Shown: positions 51,356-59,403 of the stretch, in pieces
How the letters are laid out: each line of letters opens with the position of its first letter
How positions within the stretch are numbered: the stretch's first letter is position 1
Assembly: GCF_015142735.1 (NCBI RefSeq)
Contig: NZ_JACSPN010000015.1
Coordinates: 48,429 to 112,428 of the forward strand
DNA: 64,000 bases
DNA from: Oerskovia douganii
Lineage (GTDB): Bacteria; Actinomycetota; Actinomycetes; Actinomycetales; Cellulomonadaceae
Direction of reading: 5' to 3'
Notes under the pieces: generated by a model
What the model was told of the DNA's origin: nothing
What the model saw: only the letters and a program-made list of their open reading frames with translations
The model's database searches: none
Made by a program: the position numbers and the translations under genes

Positions 51356-52171
51356 TCACATCCGGGCGTACCGGGCACGCGCGAACGAGTAGACCCCGTA
51401 GGCCGCGAACCCGATGCCCGTGGCGGTCAGGAGGAAGGCGCCGAAGGGCTGCTCGCCGATGGTCCGGAGGGCGGCGTCGAGGCCGCTCGCCTTGGCAGGG
51501 TCGGCCGTCACGGCGGCGGTCACGACGAGCGCGCCGAGGACGCCGAGCGCGATGCCCTTGGCGATGTAGCCGACGCGACCGAGGACCACGACGGCGTGGC
51601 CGACCTGGCCGCGAGCGTTGCCCTCGAGGTCCTTCAGGAAGCGCTTCTTCCACCCCTTGACCACGTGGTAGACGCCGGCCACGACGATCCCGACGCCCAC
51701 CGCGGCCACCAGGGCTCGTCCCGCACCGTTCGCGAGGAGGGAGGCCGTGAGGCTGTCCTTCTGGCCACCGCTGCTCGAGCCGGTGACGATCTGCAGGGTC
51801 AGCACCCCCAGTGCGAGGTAGAGCGCGGCCTTGCCGGCAGCCTTGGCGCGATATGCGGTCCGGTCGTTCGCGGCCCCGTTGGTCCCGGCGACCGCCTCGA
51901 GGACCTGCCAGATCCCGAGCGCTGCGAACGCGACGACTGCGAACCACAGGACGAATCCGCCGCCGGTCGTCCCGGCGATCTCCTGGAGCGCCCCGGTCTC
52001 GCTCGCCTGCCCGCCGCCGGAGCCGGTCGCGATTCGGACGGCGATGATGCCGATCATGATGTGCAGCAGGCCGCTGACGGCGTAGCCGGTGCGGGCGAGG
52101 ACGCGCAGCCCCTTGCTCTGCTGGAGCTGCTGGGCGGTCCCTGACGTGGTGCGGTTGGTACCGGTTGGCAC
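51356..52171 (-). CDS. DUF1206 family membrane protein
   Basis: 271 residues from GTG 52171, with AAGGAG seven bases upstream. It consists of three repeats of two membrane helices, each opening with an R-x-GY-x-xxG motif (LARTGYAVSGLLHIMIGI, AGKAALYLALGVLTLQI, LGRVGYIAKGIALGVLGAL), giving six helices. This is the DUF1206 triplication. Function unknown. It is tandem with def, which is 24 bases downstream and may be read from the same transcript. Confidence 0.88.
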   Translation of the reverse strand: MPTGTNRTTSGTAQQLQQSKGLRVLARTGYAVSGLLHIMIGIIAVRIATGSGGGQASETGALQEIAGTTGGGFVLWFAVVAFAALGIWQVLEAVAGTNGAANDRTAYRAKAAGKAALYLALGVLTLQIVTGSSSGGQKDSLTASLLANGAGRALVAAVGVGIVVAGVYHVVKGWKKRFLKDLEGNARGQVGHAVVVLGRVGYIAKGIALGVLGALVVTAAVTADPAKASGLDAALRTIGEQPFGAFLLTATGIGFAAYGVYSFARARYARM

Positions 52172-52297
52172 GGTGCTTCTCCTTCGGGTCGAGCGGACGT
52201 CGCATCGTGGCACGATCCGCCACGACCCGCTCGGCGAACAGGACGATCCGGGCCACCGGGAGGTATGGGATGTTTCACGGGGCAACTGACGGGCGGC

Positions 52298-52356
52298 GCC
52301 GAGAACGGCGTTGAGGTCGTTCCGACGCCCGCAGCGACCTCAACCCCGTTCTCGGC
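52298..52356. repeat. Palindromic intergenic element, copy B
   Basis: 22-bp arms, GCCGAGAACGGCGTTGAGGT beginning at 52298 (left arm to 52319) and complement 52335-52356 with one mismatch, 15-base loop. It lies downstream of the DUF488 gene, between tandem genes. Same family as 16007-16061. Confidence 0.75.
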
Positions 52357-52378
52357 CGCGCGGAATCCTGGGGCTCCC

Positions 52379-52738
52379 TCAGCTGGTCATGGACACATAG
52401 TCGCGCAGCACCACGGCCTGGTTGTCCTGCTCGTCCTTCGCCCCGTAGAGCAGCGTCACGACGGGATGCTCGGCGACGATCGTCCGGAGCTCGTCGACGG
52501 CCGGGTTCTCGTCGAGCTCGGCGCGGTACCGCACGGCGAACTCCTCGAAGAGGGTGCGGTCGTGGTGGAACCAGGTCCTGAGCTCGTTCGAGGGCGCGAC
52601 CTCCTTGAGCCAACGGTCGACCTGCGCCCGTTCCTTGCTGACCCCGCGCGGCCAGAGCCGGTCGACCAGGACGCGGTAGCCGTCCTCGGGCGTGGGGTCG
52701 TCGTAGACGCGCTGGATGCGGAGGGTCATGCTCTCCAT
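52379..52738 (-). CDS. DUF488 family protein
   Basis: 119 residues (116 if started at ATG 52729). The family signature is YRVLVDRLWPRGVSKERAQV, followed by WLKEVAPSNELRTWFHHD and VVTLLYGAKDEQDNQAVVLR. DUF488 proteins are small cytoplasmic alpha/beta proteins, sometimes linked to metal or stress genes; no activity is established. It is followed downstream by the palindromic element copy B. Confidence 0.88.
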   Translation of the reverse strand: MESMTLRIQRVYDDPTPEDGYRVLVDRLWPRGVSKERAQVDRWLKEVAPSNELRTWFHHDRTLFEEFAVRYRAELDENPAVDELRTIVAEHPVVTLLYGAKDEQDNQAVVLRDYVSMTS

Positions 52739-52845
52739 GGAACGCCGGGAACGGCCCGTGCGCGCGTGGAGCTGCCGTCCTCGTCCGGCGAGCGTGCGGC
52801 GTCAGGCGGCAGCGCGGACCGCCCGTGGCAGCGTCCAGGGCAGGC

Positions 52846-53079
52846 TCACGAGCGATGTGGTGCACCGTCCAGCAGTGCTCGCCGTCCCGCGGTGAGTGCA
52901 CCGCTGGCGCTCTCGCGACCGACGTCCTCCAGGTAGGCGACGAGTCGCTCACGTTCGACGCCTCGCAGAGCGAGCTCGATGCCCGCCCGCAGGACGTCGG
53001 ACTGCGCCACCCCGGCCGCTGCTGCGACGGCCTCGAGCTCGTGGCTGTCAGCCTCCGAGACCTTGGTCGCTGCCGCCAC
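52846..53079 (-). CDS. Small ribbon-helix-helix-like protein (hypothetical)
   Basis: 77 residues from GTG 53079 (GGCGAG upstream). The core KVSEADSHELEAVAAAAGVA then QSDVLRAGIELALRGV has the strand-helix-helix rhythm of Arc/MetJ-type DNA-binding or antitoxin proteins. No toxin gene is adjacent. It follows a small membrane protein gene 24 bases upstream on the same strand. Assignment is tentative. Confidence 0.45.
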   Translation of the reverse strand: MAAATKVSEADSHELEAVAAAAGVAQSDVLRAGIELALRGVERERLVAYLEDVGRESASGALTAGRRALLDGAPHRS

Positions 53080-53102
53080 GCGCCGCTCGCCGGGACGCGG
53101 TA

Positions 53103-53282
53103 TCAGCCGACCGCCCTGCGGTGCACCGACCACACGGTCAGAGCCGTGACGGACGACCAGACGGCACCGAGTGCGATCCACGCCACCGGGTACGCGTCCG
53201 CGAAGAACACGGCAAGCGTCATGATGATGACGCCCGAGGCTGCCGCACTGCGGCCTCCGGGGTCCGCCAGGTACCGCCTCAT
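53103..53282 (-). CDS. Small two-helix membrane protein
   Basis: 59 residues from ATG 53282, preceded by GAGGAAGGAAG. Two hydrophobic segments (AASGVIIMTLAVFFADA and VAWIALGAVWSSVTALTVW) with a basic N-terminus (MRRYLADPGGR) and a C-terminal HRR. No recognisable family. Probably co-transcribed with the next gene. Confidence 0.5.
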   Translation of the reverse strand: MRRYLADPGGRSAAASGVIIMTLAVFFADAYPVAWIALGAVWSSVTALTVWSVHRRAVG

Positions 53283-53358
53283 GCGCGCTTCCTTCCTCGT
53301 GGCGCCGGGGAACGGCACCCTGCGGGCCCGGGCCGGGCGCCCAGCACCGGGAGAACGA

Positions 53359-53433
53359 GTAGGGCAGGTGGGGCTTGAACCCACGACCGGCGGATTATGA
53401 GTCCGATGCTCTGACCGACTGAGCTACTGCCCC
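53359..53433 (-). tRNA. tRNA with CAT anticodon (Ile2 or elongator Met)
   Basis: 75 nt on the minus strand. Acceptor GGGGCAG pairs with CTGCCCT (G1-U72 wobble), D region TAGCTCAGTCGGTCAGAGC, anticodon loop CTCATAA giving CAT, T-loop GGTTCAAGCC. The body does not look like initiator tRNA (which has CGCGG ends). Whether it is lysidine-modified Ile2 or elongator Met cannot be decided from this sequence alone. Confidence 0.92.
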
Positions 53434-53483
53434 TCGGCGGACAAGCGTACCGGCAGGCGGGGGCCTCGCGGGCGCACGGGCAG

Positions 53484-53489
53484 TACCGT
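53484..53489 (+). promoter_or_regulatory. Predicted -10 box of the 53497 gene (leaderless)
   Basis: TACCGT, seven bases before ATG 53497. Confidence 0.5.
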
Positions 53490-53496
53490 GTGGGGC

Positions 53497-54003
53497 ATGG
53501 CTCTGTTCGCCCGTAGCTCCCTGCCCGACGACGCCCGCAGGTCCCTGCATCTCGCCCCGAAGGACGCGGTGCTCGCTTCCGCGCAGCTCACCGACGGCTC
53601 GTGGGCCGTCGCGACCCGCACGGTCCTGGCCACGACCGGTGACACCGCGTCGGCGCGTCCGTGGTGCGACGTGGACCGCGCGGGCTACGACCCGGGGTCG
53701 GCGTCGCTCACGGTCGAGTGGGTCGACGGCGCCCCTCCCCTGGTCCTGCACCTCGCCGACGTCCGTCGCACCGCGCTGGCGCAGGCGGTCCGTGAGCGCG
53801 TGCAGTCGTCGGTGGTCCTGGCGGAGGTCGTGGCGCTCGGCGGTGGGCGTTCCGCCAAGGTCGCGGTGCGGCGCGACACCGACGGCTCGCTCTTCTCGCA
53901 GGTCGTCGCCGAGGCCGGGGTGGACCTGGAGGACCCCCGGACGCGGGCTGTGATCGACGCCGCGGAGGACCGGGTCCGCTCGATGTCCGGACTACCCCTC
54001 TGA
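53497..54003 (+). CDS. Conserved hypothetical protein
   Basis: 168 residues from ATG 53497 (GTG 53488 is less likely). The sequence alternates short strands (VLASAQLTDGSWAVATRTVL, ASLTVEWVDGAPPLVLHLAD) with a C-terminal helix (RTRAVIDAAEDRVRSMSGL), suggesting a small alpha/beta domain. No signal peptide or known motif. It lies between two tRNA genes. Function unknown. Confidence 0.7.
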   Translation: MALFARSSLPDDARRSLHLAPKDAVLASAQLTDGSWAVATRTVLATTGDTASARPWCDVDRAGYDPGSASLTVEWVDGAPPLVLHLADVRRTALAQAVRERVQSSVVLAEVVALGGGRSAKVAVRRDTDGSLFSQVVAEAGVDLEDPRTRAVIDAAEDRVRSMSGLPL

Positions 54004-54009
54004 TGCTGA

Positions 54010-54015
54010 TAGAGT
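54010..54015 (+). promoter_or_regulatory. Predicted -10 box of tRNA-Asn
   Basis: TAGAGT, 42 bases before the mature 5' end, immediately after the preceding gene; a GC-rich leader with an inverted CCGGT/ACCGG follows. Confidence 0.4.
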
Positions 54016-54057
54016 TTTCTCCGGTCGCCCAACCGGTGCAAATCGGCGGGTGAGCGG

Positions 54058-54130
<73 letters not shown>

Positions 54131-54138
54131 CAGGACGC

Positions 54139-54176
54139 AAGGCCCCTGATCGGTGGAGACACCGGCCAGGGGCCTT
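54139..54176 (+). terminator. Rho-independent terminator of tRNA-Asn
   Basis: AAGGCCCCTG/CAGGGGCCTT arms (54139-54148, 54167-54176) with an inner CGGT/ACCG pair, followed by a short TTTT run. Confidence 0.85.
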
Positions 54177-54292
54177 CTGCGTTTTCCCTCCGCTGCCGGT
54201 CTCGTGGTCGGGGCGAACGGTGCACGAGGAGTGTGATCTTCGTCCCAGAGCGCTCGGCGCTCGCCCGCCTGGGAACGGCAGGCGGAGGGGGC

Positions 54293-56230
54293 TCAGACCC
54301 GTTCGCGCAGCTCCCGGCGCTCCTTCTCGACGTCGAGCAGCTCGGCGAAGGCCGCGCCGTACGCGTCGGGGTCGGCGGCCGGGTCGAGACGCTGCAGGCG
54401 GCTCTTGGCGTCCGCGACGCGGCGCGTGAGGCCCAGGTCCACGAAGGCCTTGATCACGCCCTGCACGTACCCCTGGATGACGTTCTCGCGGTCCTCGGGC
54501 AGGGGCGCGACCGCGAGCTGGTTGACGATGCCTCGCACGGTCTCCGGGGCCTGCTCGATCACGTGCTCGACCCACTGGCCGGCAGGGTGCGCGGCCGCAC
54601 CGGCCATGCCGCCCGCGGCGCGGATCGCGTCGTGCACGGCTCGCCACGCGGGCGTCGCGAAGGCCGTCTCGGAGAACGCGTCGAACTCCTCGGCGGGCAC
54701 GAAGTGCGGGTACTGGAGCGCCACGACGAGCGCCTGCCGCTCGAGGCGGGCCACGGGGTCGCGCGGGTCCGGCGCGGAGAAGACGGGGCCCGACGGCGCC
54801 ACGGGGGCTGCGTCGTCGGGCGCGGGCTGGGCGGGGCGCACCGGGGCCGGGAGCGTCTGCGGGACCCCGGCCTTGCCCGCCGCGGAGACCGCGCGCCGGA
54901 CCGACTCCGAGTCCATGCCGATCCAGCCGGCGAGCATGCGCGCGTACTCGGGCCGCAGCGCCGTGTCGCGGATGCCCGCGACGACCGGGGCGGCGGCGCG
55001 CAGCGCGGCCACGCGACCCTCGGCGGTGTCGAGGTCGAACGTGGCGAGCGTGGTGCGGATGACGAACTCGAACAGGGGCTGGCGCCCGTCCACGAGGGCC
55101 CGCACGCCCTCGGGGCCGCGCGCCATGCGCAGCTCGCACGGGTCCATGCCGCTGGGCTCGACCGCGACGAACGTCTGCGCGTAGAAGCGCTGGTCCTCGC
55201 CGAACGCGCGGACGGCGGCCTTCTGGCCCGCGGCGTCGCCGTCGAACGTGAAGACGACCTCTCCCCCGAGCGACGCGCCCGACGCGAGCTGGAGCCCGCC
55301 GCCCGCGGTCGTGTCCCCGAGGAGGCGGCGCACGATGCGCGCGTGGTCGGTGCCGAACGCCGTGCCGCACGTCGCGACGGCCGTCGTGACGCCCGACAGG
55401 TGCGCGGCCATGACGTCGGTGTACCCCTCGACGACCACGACGCGCTTGTGCTTGGCGATCTCGCGCTTGGCGAGGTCGATCCCGTAGAGCACCTGGGACT
55501 TCTTGTAGAGCGTGGTCTCCGGGGTGTTGAGGTACTTGGGGCCCTGGTCCTCGTCGAAGAGCTTGCGCGCGCCGAACCCGATGGTCTCGCCCGTGACGTC
55601 GCGGATGGGCCACACGAGGCGGCCGCGGAAGCGGTCGTAGATGCCGCGCTGCCCCTGGCTCATGAGGCCCGACGCGACGAGCTCCGCCTCGGTGAAGCCG
55701 CGCCCCCGCAGGTGCCGCAGCAGCGAGTCCCAGCCGGTCGGGGCGAACCCGACGCCGAAGCGCTCGGCGTCGGCCCGGTCGAAGCTGCGCTCGGCCAGGA
55801 ACGTGCGCGCGACGGTCGCGCCGGGCGCGAAGAGCTGCTCCGAGAAGTACTGCGAGGCCACGCGGTGGGCCTCGAGCAGGCGCTGGCGCTTGCCGGGCTC
55901 CTCGCGCGGGCGCTGGGGCCCACCCTCCTCGTAGCGGAGCTGGACGCCGGCGCGGTCCGCGAGGTACTCGACGGCCTCGGTGAACGTCATGCCGTCGATC
56001 TTCTGGACGAACGAGATGACGTCGCCGCCCTCGTTGCAGCCGAAGCAGTGCCAGCGCCCCACCTGGGGGCGGACGTGGAACGACGGCGAGCGCTCGTCGT
56101 GGAACGGGCACAGTCCCTTGAGCGATCCGACACCGGCCGGCTTGAGGGTCACGTGCGAGGACACGATCTCGTCGATCCTCGCGCGTTCGCGCACCGCGTC
56201 GACGTCCTCGCGTCGGATCAGACCTGCCAC
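54293..56230 (-). CDS. dnaG: DNA primase
   Basis: 645 residues from GTG 56230. It makes RNA primers for replication. The CHC2 zinc site is Cys41, His44, Cys62 and Cys65 (LCPFHDERSPSF, WHCFGC). The catalytic core has FGARKLFDEDQGPKYLNTPE and the TOPRIM motifs VVVEGYTDVMAAH and VFTFDGDAAGQKAA. The C-terminal third is the helicase-binding helical region. A TACACT six bases before the start marks a leaderless promoter. Near dgt, as in mycobacteria. Confidence 0.96.
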   Translation of the reverse strand: MAGLIRREDVDAVRERARIDEIVSSHVTLKPAGVGSLKGLCPFHDERSPSFHVRPQVGRWHCFGCNEGGDVISFVQKIDGMTFTEAVEYLADRAGVQLRYEEGGPQRPREEPGKRQRLLEAHRVASQYFSEQLFAPGATVARTFLAERSFDRADAERFGVGFAPTGWDSLLRHLRGRGFTEAELVASGLMSQGQRGIYDRFRGRLVWPIRDVTGETIGFGARKLFDEDQGPKYLNTPETTLYKKSQVLYGIDLAKREIAKHKRVVVVEGYTDVMAAHLSGVTTAVATCGTAFGTDHARIVRRLLGDTTAGGGLQLASGASLGGEVVFTFDGDAAGQKAAVRAFGEDQRFYAQTFVAVEPSGMDPCELRMARGPEGVRALVDGRQPLFEFVIRTTLATFDLDTAEGRVAALRAAAPVVAGIRDTALRPEYARMLAGWIGMDSESVRRAVSAAGKAGVPQTLPAPVRPAQPAPDDAAPVAPSGPVFSAPDPRDPVARLERQALVVALQYPHFVPAEEFDAFSETAFATPAWRAVHDAIRAAGGMAGAAAHPAGQWVEHVIEQAPETVRGIVNQLAVAPLPEDRENVIQGYVQGVIKAFVDLGLTRRVADAKSRLQRLDPAADPDAYGAAFAELLDVEKERRELRERV

Positions 56231-56236
56231 GTACCG

Positions 56237-56242
56237 AGTGTA
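56237..56242 (-). promoter_or_regulatory. Predicted -10 box of dnaG (leaderless)
   Basis: TACACT on the minus strand, six bases before GTG 56230. Confidence 0.55.
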
Positions 56243-56308
56243 GGTCCCGCCGGCCGGGTGGGGCGCAGGGCCCTCACCCGGTGGCGCGCCGGGCGCGCGG
56301 GGTACGGC

Positions 56309-57181
56309 TCAGGACGACGCGAGCAGCAGCAGCCGGGCCCGCGATTCCGCGCACCGGCGGGCGTACGCGCCCGGGGTGTGACCGGTCACGGAGACGAAGT
56401 CCACAGCCAGGTGCGGCTGGTCGTAGTACCCGACGTCGACCGCGAGCGCCGCGAGGTCCTGCCCGGGGTCGGCGGCCAGGCGTTCGGCCGCGAGGTGGAC
56501 GCGGTGGCGTTGCAGGACCCACTTGGGCCCGACCCCGAGCCGCTCCCCGAGGAGCCGTTGGAGGCTGCGGGTGCTGGTGCCCGCGACGCGGGCGAGGTCG
56601 GCCACGCGGGCCCGGGGGCCGAGCTCCCCGGAGGTCACGGCGTCCAGGACGCGCGACACCTGGGACAGTGCGGGGTCGGGGGGCAGCCGCTCGCGCAGGA
56701 GCCGGGCCAGGACGTCGGCCGCGGCCTCGTCGTCGCCGCGCCCGGCGAGCGCGAGAGCGCGCTCCCCCGCCTCGTCCGCGCCGGGCCCCAGGACGCCCGA
56801 CGCCGGCACAGACGCCCCGCGGGGGACGGCGAGCGCACCGGGGCGCAGCTTCGCGGCGACGACGACGCCGGAACCGACGAGCGTGCGGTCGAACAGCCCC
56901 TCGGGGATGCCGTGGGCTGCGAACCCGCCGGCCTCGGCGACGAGGTTGACGCACGGGTGCGGGATGACGGTCTGCGTGAACGACTCCCCCGCCGCGAGGT
57001 CCCAGCGCACGAGCCAGAACCAGTCGACGCGGTCCGCCAGGTCGGTCGGTGCGGGCAGGCGTCCGAGGGCGAACGCCCTGCGGGCGGCAGCGGGGTCCAC
57101 CACGCCGAAGGTCGTGGACGGGACGCCGGGGCTGCCAGGAGCGGCGGGCCCGTCGGCGGCGCTGCCCGGTTCGTGTCGCAT
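56309..57181 (-). CDS. AraC-family transcriptional regulator
   Basis: 290 residues from ATG 57181. N-terminal DUF6597-like sensor (DWFWLVRWDLAAGESFTQTV, HPCVNLVAEAGGFAAHGIPE, VPRGASVPASGVLGPG). C-terminal AraC domain with VADLARVAGTSTRSLQRLLG and LAALAVDVGYYDQPHLAVDF, then TGHTPGAYARR. It is divergent from the VOC gene that starts at 57284 and probably regulates it. It lies upstream of dnaG on the same strand. Confidence 0.88.
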   Translation of the reverse strand: MRHEPGSAADGPAAPGSPGVPSTTFGVVDPAAARRAFALGRLPAPTDLADRVDWFWLVRWDLAAGESFTQTVIPHPCVNLVAEAGGFAAHGIPEGLFDRTLVGSGVVVAAKLRPGALAVPRGASVPASGVLGPGADEAGERALALAGRGDDEAAADVLARLLRERLPPDPALSQVSRVLDAVTSGELGPRARVADLARVAGTSTRSLQRLLGERLGVGPKWVLQRHRVHLAAERLAADPGQDLAALAVDVGYYDQPHLAVDFVSVTGHTPGAYARRCAESRARLLLLASS

Positions 57182-57283
57182 TCCTCCAAGACTGCCACCG
57201 CGCACCGACACGAGCATGGGATCGACGGCACGTCACCGGGCGCACGCCGCGCGCCCGGCCCCGCACCGACTCCTGGAGGAACC

Positions 57284-57745
57284 ATGGACATGTCAGCCCT
57301 GCACCCCAACCTGGCCGTCTCCGACGCCCGGGCTGCGATCGACTTCTACGTCGCGGCGTTCGGCGCCGAGGTCGACGACGTGATCACGGCCGGGGACGCG
57401 GTGATCCACTCGGACCTGCGCCTGCCCACGGCGGCCGGCTTCTCGACGTTCACGGTCGCGCAGGAGTTCCCCGGGGCGGGCTCCGTGGCTCCGGACCCCG
57501 ACGGCCCGACGCCCGTGTCGTTCACGCTGCCCGTGCCCGACACCGACGCGGCCCACGCCCGGGCGCTCGCCGCAGGCGCGACGAGCACGTCCGAGCCCGC
57601 GGACTGGTTCGAGGGCTTCCGCCAGGCGTCGGTGCGGTGCCCGTACGGGCACCGCTGGTACTTCACGACGGTCGCCGACTCGGTCACGCCGGAGGACGTC
57701 CAGCGCGCGAGCGACGCGTGGATGAGCGAGCAGCCGGCGGGCTGA
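57284..57745 (+). CDS. VOC-family protein (PhnB-like)
   Basis: 153 residues from ATG 57284 with a GGAGGAACC site. Typical PhnB/YdiB-like opening (LHPNLAVSDARAAIDFYVAA, FGAEVDDVITAG), a central HSDLRLPTAAGFSTFTVAQE, and the C-terminal half ARALAAGATSTSEPADWFEG with RCPYGHRWYFTTV. Similar proteins bind small ligands or act as glyoxalase-fold enzymes; substrate unknown. Divergent from the AraC gene. Confidence 0.88.
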   Translation: MDMSALHPNLAVSDARAAIDFYVAAFGAEVDDVITAGDAVIHSDLRLPTAAGFSTFTVAQEFPGAGSVAPDPDGPTPVSFTLPVPDTDAAHARALAAGATSTSEPADWFEGFRQASVRCPYGHRWYFTTVADSVTPEDVQRASDAWMSEQPAG

Positions 57746-57784
57746 CCGGAGGCCGTCGCGCGGCGGCGGGCCGCCGGTCCGGTC

Positions 57785-57824
57785 CGAGCGGTGGGCTCAG
57801 CGTGCCCCGCCGACCCACCGCTCG
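57785..57824. terminator. Hairpin at the dgt/VOC convergent end
   Basis: 11-bp arms CGAGCGGTGGG (57785-57795) and complement (57814-57824), the right arm inside the last dgt codons; probably bidirectional. Confidence 0.45.
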
Positions 57825-59074
57825 TGCAGCTGGTACGCGCTCACGTCGGTGAGCGACGCGACCTGGTCGACGACGACCCGCAGGCGAGCGGCGTCGTCGG
57901 GCGCCTCGATCCAGTCCGCCGCGAACGGCGCCTCGAGCGCGTCCGGGGCCTTGTCGATGAAGACCTCGACCAGGTCCGCGAGGACCTGCCGCTGCTGGTG
58001 GTGCAGGGGCTCCTCCTCGCGCGGCGCCATGACGTACGCCACGGCCATGCCCTTGAGCACGAGGATCTCCGCGGACGTCGTCTCCGGGACGACGAGGCGG
58101 GCCGAGTAGCGCGTGAGCGGGCCGTCGCCGTACTCCTCGCGCGTCGCGGCCTGCGCCGACCCGCTGAAGCGCCCGATGAGCTGGCTCGTCGAGTCCTTGA
58201 GGGCCGCGAGCGCCCGGCGCGACCCGTCGAAGCCGTGCGTCAGGTGCCCGGTGGCCTCGAGGCGGCTGATCGCGGCGTCGAGCTCGTCCGCCGTGTACGC
58301 GTCGCCGTACCAGGCGCGGACGGCGGCCACGACGCGTGCCCGCTCGTCGGGGTCGGACAGGACGGCGAGGTCGAGCTTGCCGCCCACGATCGCGTCCTCG
58401 ACGTCGTGCACCGAGTACGAGATGTCGTCGGCCAGGTCCATGACCTGGGCCTCCATGCACTTGACGTGCTCGGGGGCGCCCTCGCGCAGCCACGTGTAGA
58501 CGGGCACGTCGTCCGGGTAGACGCCGAACTTGTGGGTCGTGGACCCGTCCGCGCGGCGCGGCCCCTCACCGCGCCGCCACGGGTACTTGACGCTCGCGTC
58601 GAGGCTCGCGCGCGTCAGGTTGAGCCCCACGGGTGTGCCGTCCGCAGCGAAGACCTTGGGCTCGAGGCGCGTCAGCAGGCGCAGGGTCTGGGCGTTGCCC
58701 TCGAAGCCTCCGTGGTCCGCCATGATCTCCGCGAGCGCCCGCTCGCCGTTGTGCCCGAACGGCGGGTGTCCCAGGTCGTGGGCCAGGCACGCGGTGTCGA
58801 CGACGTCCGGGTCGCACCCCAGGGCGCGCCCCATCTCCCGCCCCACCTGCGCGACCTCGAGGCTGTGCGTGAGGCGCGTGCGCACGAAGTCGTCCGACCC
58901 GGGGCCGAGGACCTGGGTCTTGGCCCCGAGGCGGCGCAGCGCCGAGGAGTGGACCACCCGGGCGCGGTCACGCTCGAAGGGCGTGCGGGCCTTGCTCTTG
59001 GGGGGCTCGGGCAGCCACCGCTCGACGTCGGCGGCCGAGTATCCGAGGGCGGTTCCTGGCGTGGTGTGGGGCAC
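57797..59074 (-). CDS. dgt: Deoxyguanosinetriphosphate triphosphohydrolase-like protein
   Basis: 425 residues from GTG 59074 (TAGGGT seven bases upstream; an upstream in-frame ATG at about 59095 lies inside the promoter). It hydrolyses dNTPs to nucleoside and triphosphate. HD-domain residues: His70 (RLTHSLEVAQ), His99-Asp100 (CLAHDLGHPPFGHNGE), and a later Asp in VMDLADDISYSVHDVED. LGYSAADVERWLPEPPKSKA and RTPFERDRARVVHSSALRRL are typical of the dGTPase type 2 family. Allele-specific substrate preference cannot be told. Confidence 0.93.
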   Translation of the reverse strand: MPHTTPGTALGYSAADVERWLPEPPKSKARTPFERDRARVVHSSALRRLGAKTQVLGPGSDDFVRTRLTHSLEVAQVGREMGRALGCDPDVVDTACLAHDLGHPPFGHNGERALAEIMADHGGFEGNAQTLRLLTRLEPKVFAADGTPVGLNLTRASLDASVKYPWRRGEGPRRADGSTTHKFGVYPDDVPVYTWLREGAPEHVKCMEAQVMDLADDISYSVHDVEDAIVGGKLDLAVLSDPDERARVVAAVRAWYGDAYTADELDAAISRLEATGHLTHGFDGSRRALAALKDSTSQLIGRFSGSAQAATREEYGDGPLTRYSARLVVPETTSAEILVLKGMAVAYVMAPREEEPLHHQQRQVLADLVEVFIDKAPDALEAPFAADWIEAPDDAARLRVVVDQVASLTDVSAYQLHERWVGGAR

Positions 59075-59081
59075 GGTACCC

Positions 59082-59087
59082 ACCCTA
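59082..59087 (-). promoter_or_regulatory. Predicted -10 box of dgt (leaderless)
   Basis: TAGGGT on the minus strand, seven bases before GTG 59074. Confidence 0.5.
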
Positions 59088-59144
59088 TCCATCGGCGTCG
59101 CGCGCCCGGCCGTCGTACACAGGATCGCCCGGGTGAGCGGGGCG

Positions 59145-59383
59145 TCAGGCCTCTTCGGCCCGCGCCGACAGCCCTCGGCAGACCCCCGTGCGCAGCTCGA
59201 CCTCCCGCACGTCGGCCGTGGCCGTCGCGAGCCGCTGCGCGACCTCGACCTCGGCCTCGACGTCGTAGGGCACCCGCACGAGCTGGAGCCCGACGGGCCC
59301 CGGGTGCCGTGGACGTCGGAGAGGACAGCGATCCGGTCGAGGGTCGTGCGCGCATCGTGCCAGATGCCTGGCAGCAGGCTCAC
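59145..59383 (-). pseudogene. Remnant of a metallophosphoesterase gene
   Basis: From GTG 59383 the frame reads MSLLPGIWHDARTT then LDRIAVLSDVHGTRGP, the N-terminal metal-binding start of a calcineurin-type phosphoesterase. Around 59290-59310 the reading frame must shift by one, after which PVGLQLVRVPYDVEAEVEVA, typical of the C-terminus of these proteins, runs to the TGA at 59145. The ~150 residues carrying the GDxxGRG and GNHD motifs are absent. A deletion plus frameshift has destroyed the gene. It fills the 329-base gap between dgt and the GH13 gene; nothing else was seen there. Confidence 0.7.
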
Positions 59384-59403
59384 AGGTCTGCCGGCGGGAG
59401 GCC

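Noticed and set aside
53359..53433. Initiator tRNA-Met
   Set aside because: Acceptor and D-arm differ from initiator tRNAs, so it is an elongator-type CAT tRNA (Met or Ile2).
54233..57745. 1170-codon plus-strand frame across dnaG, the AraC gene and into the VOC gene
   Set aside because: Only its last 153 codons are the VOC gene; the upstream part is antisense to dnaG and the AraC gene and lacks family features.
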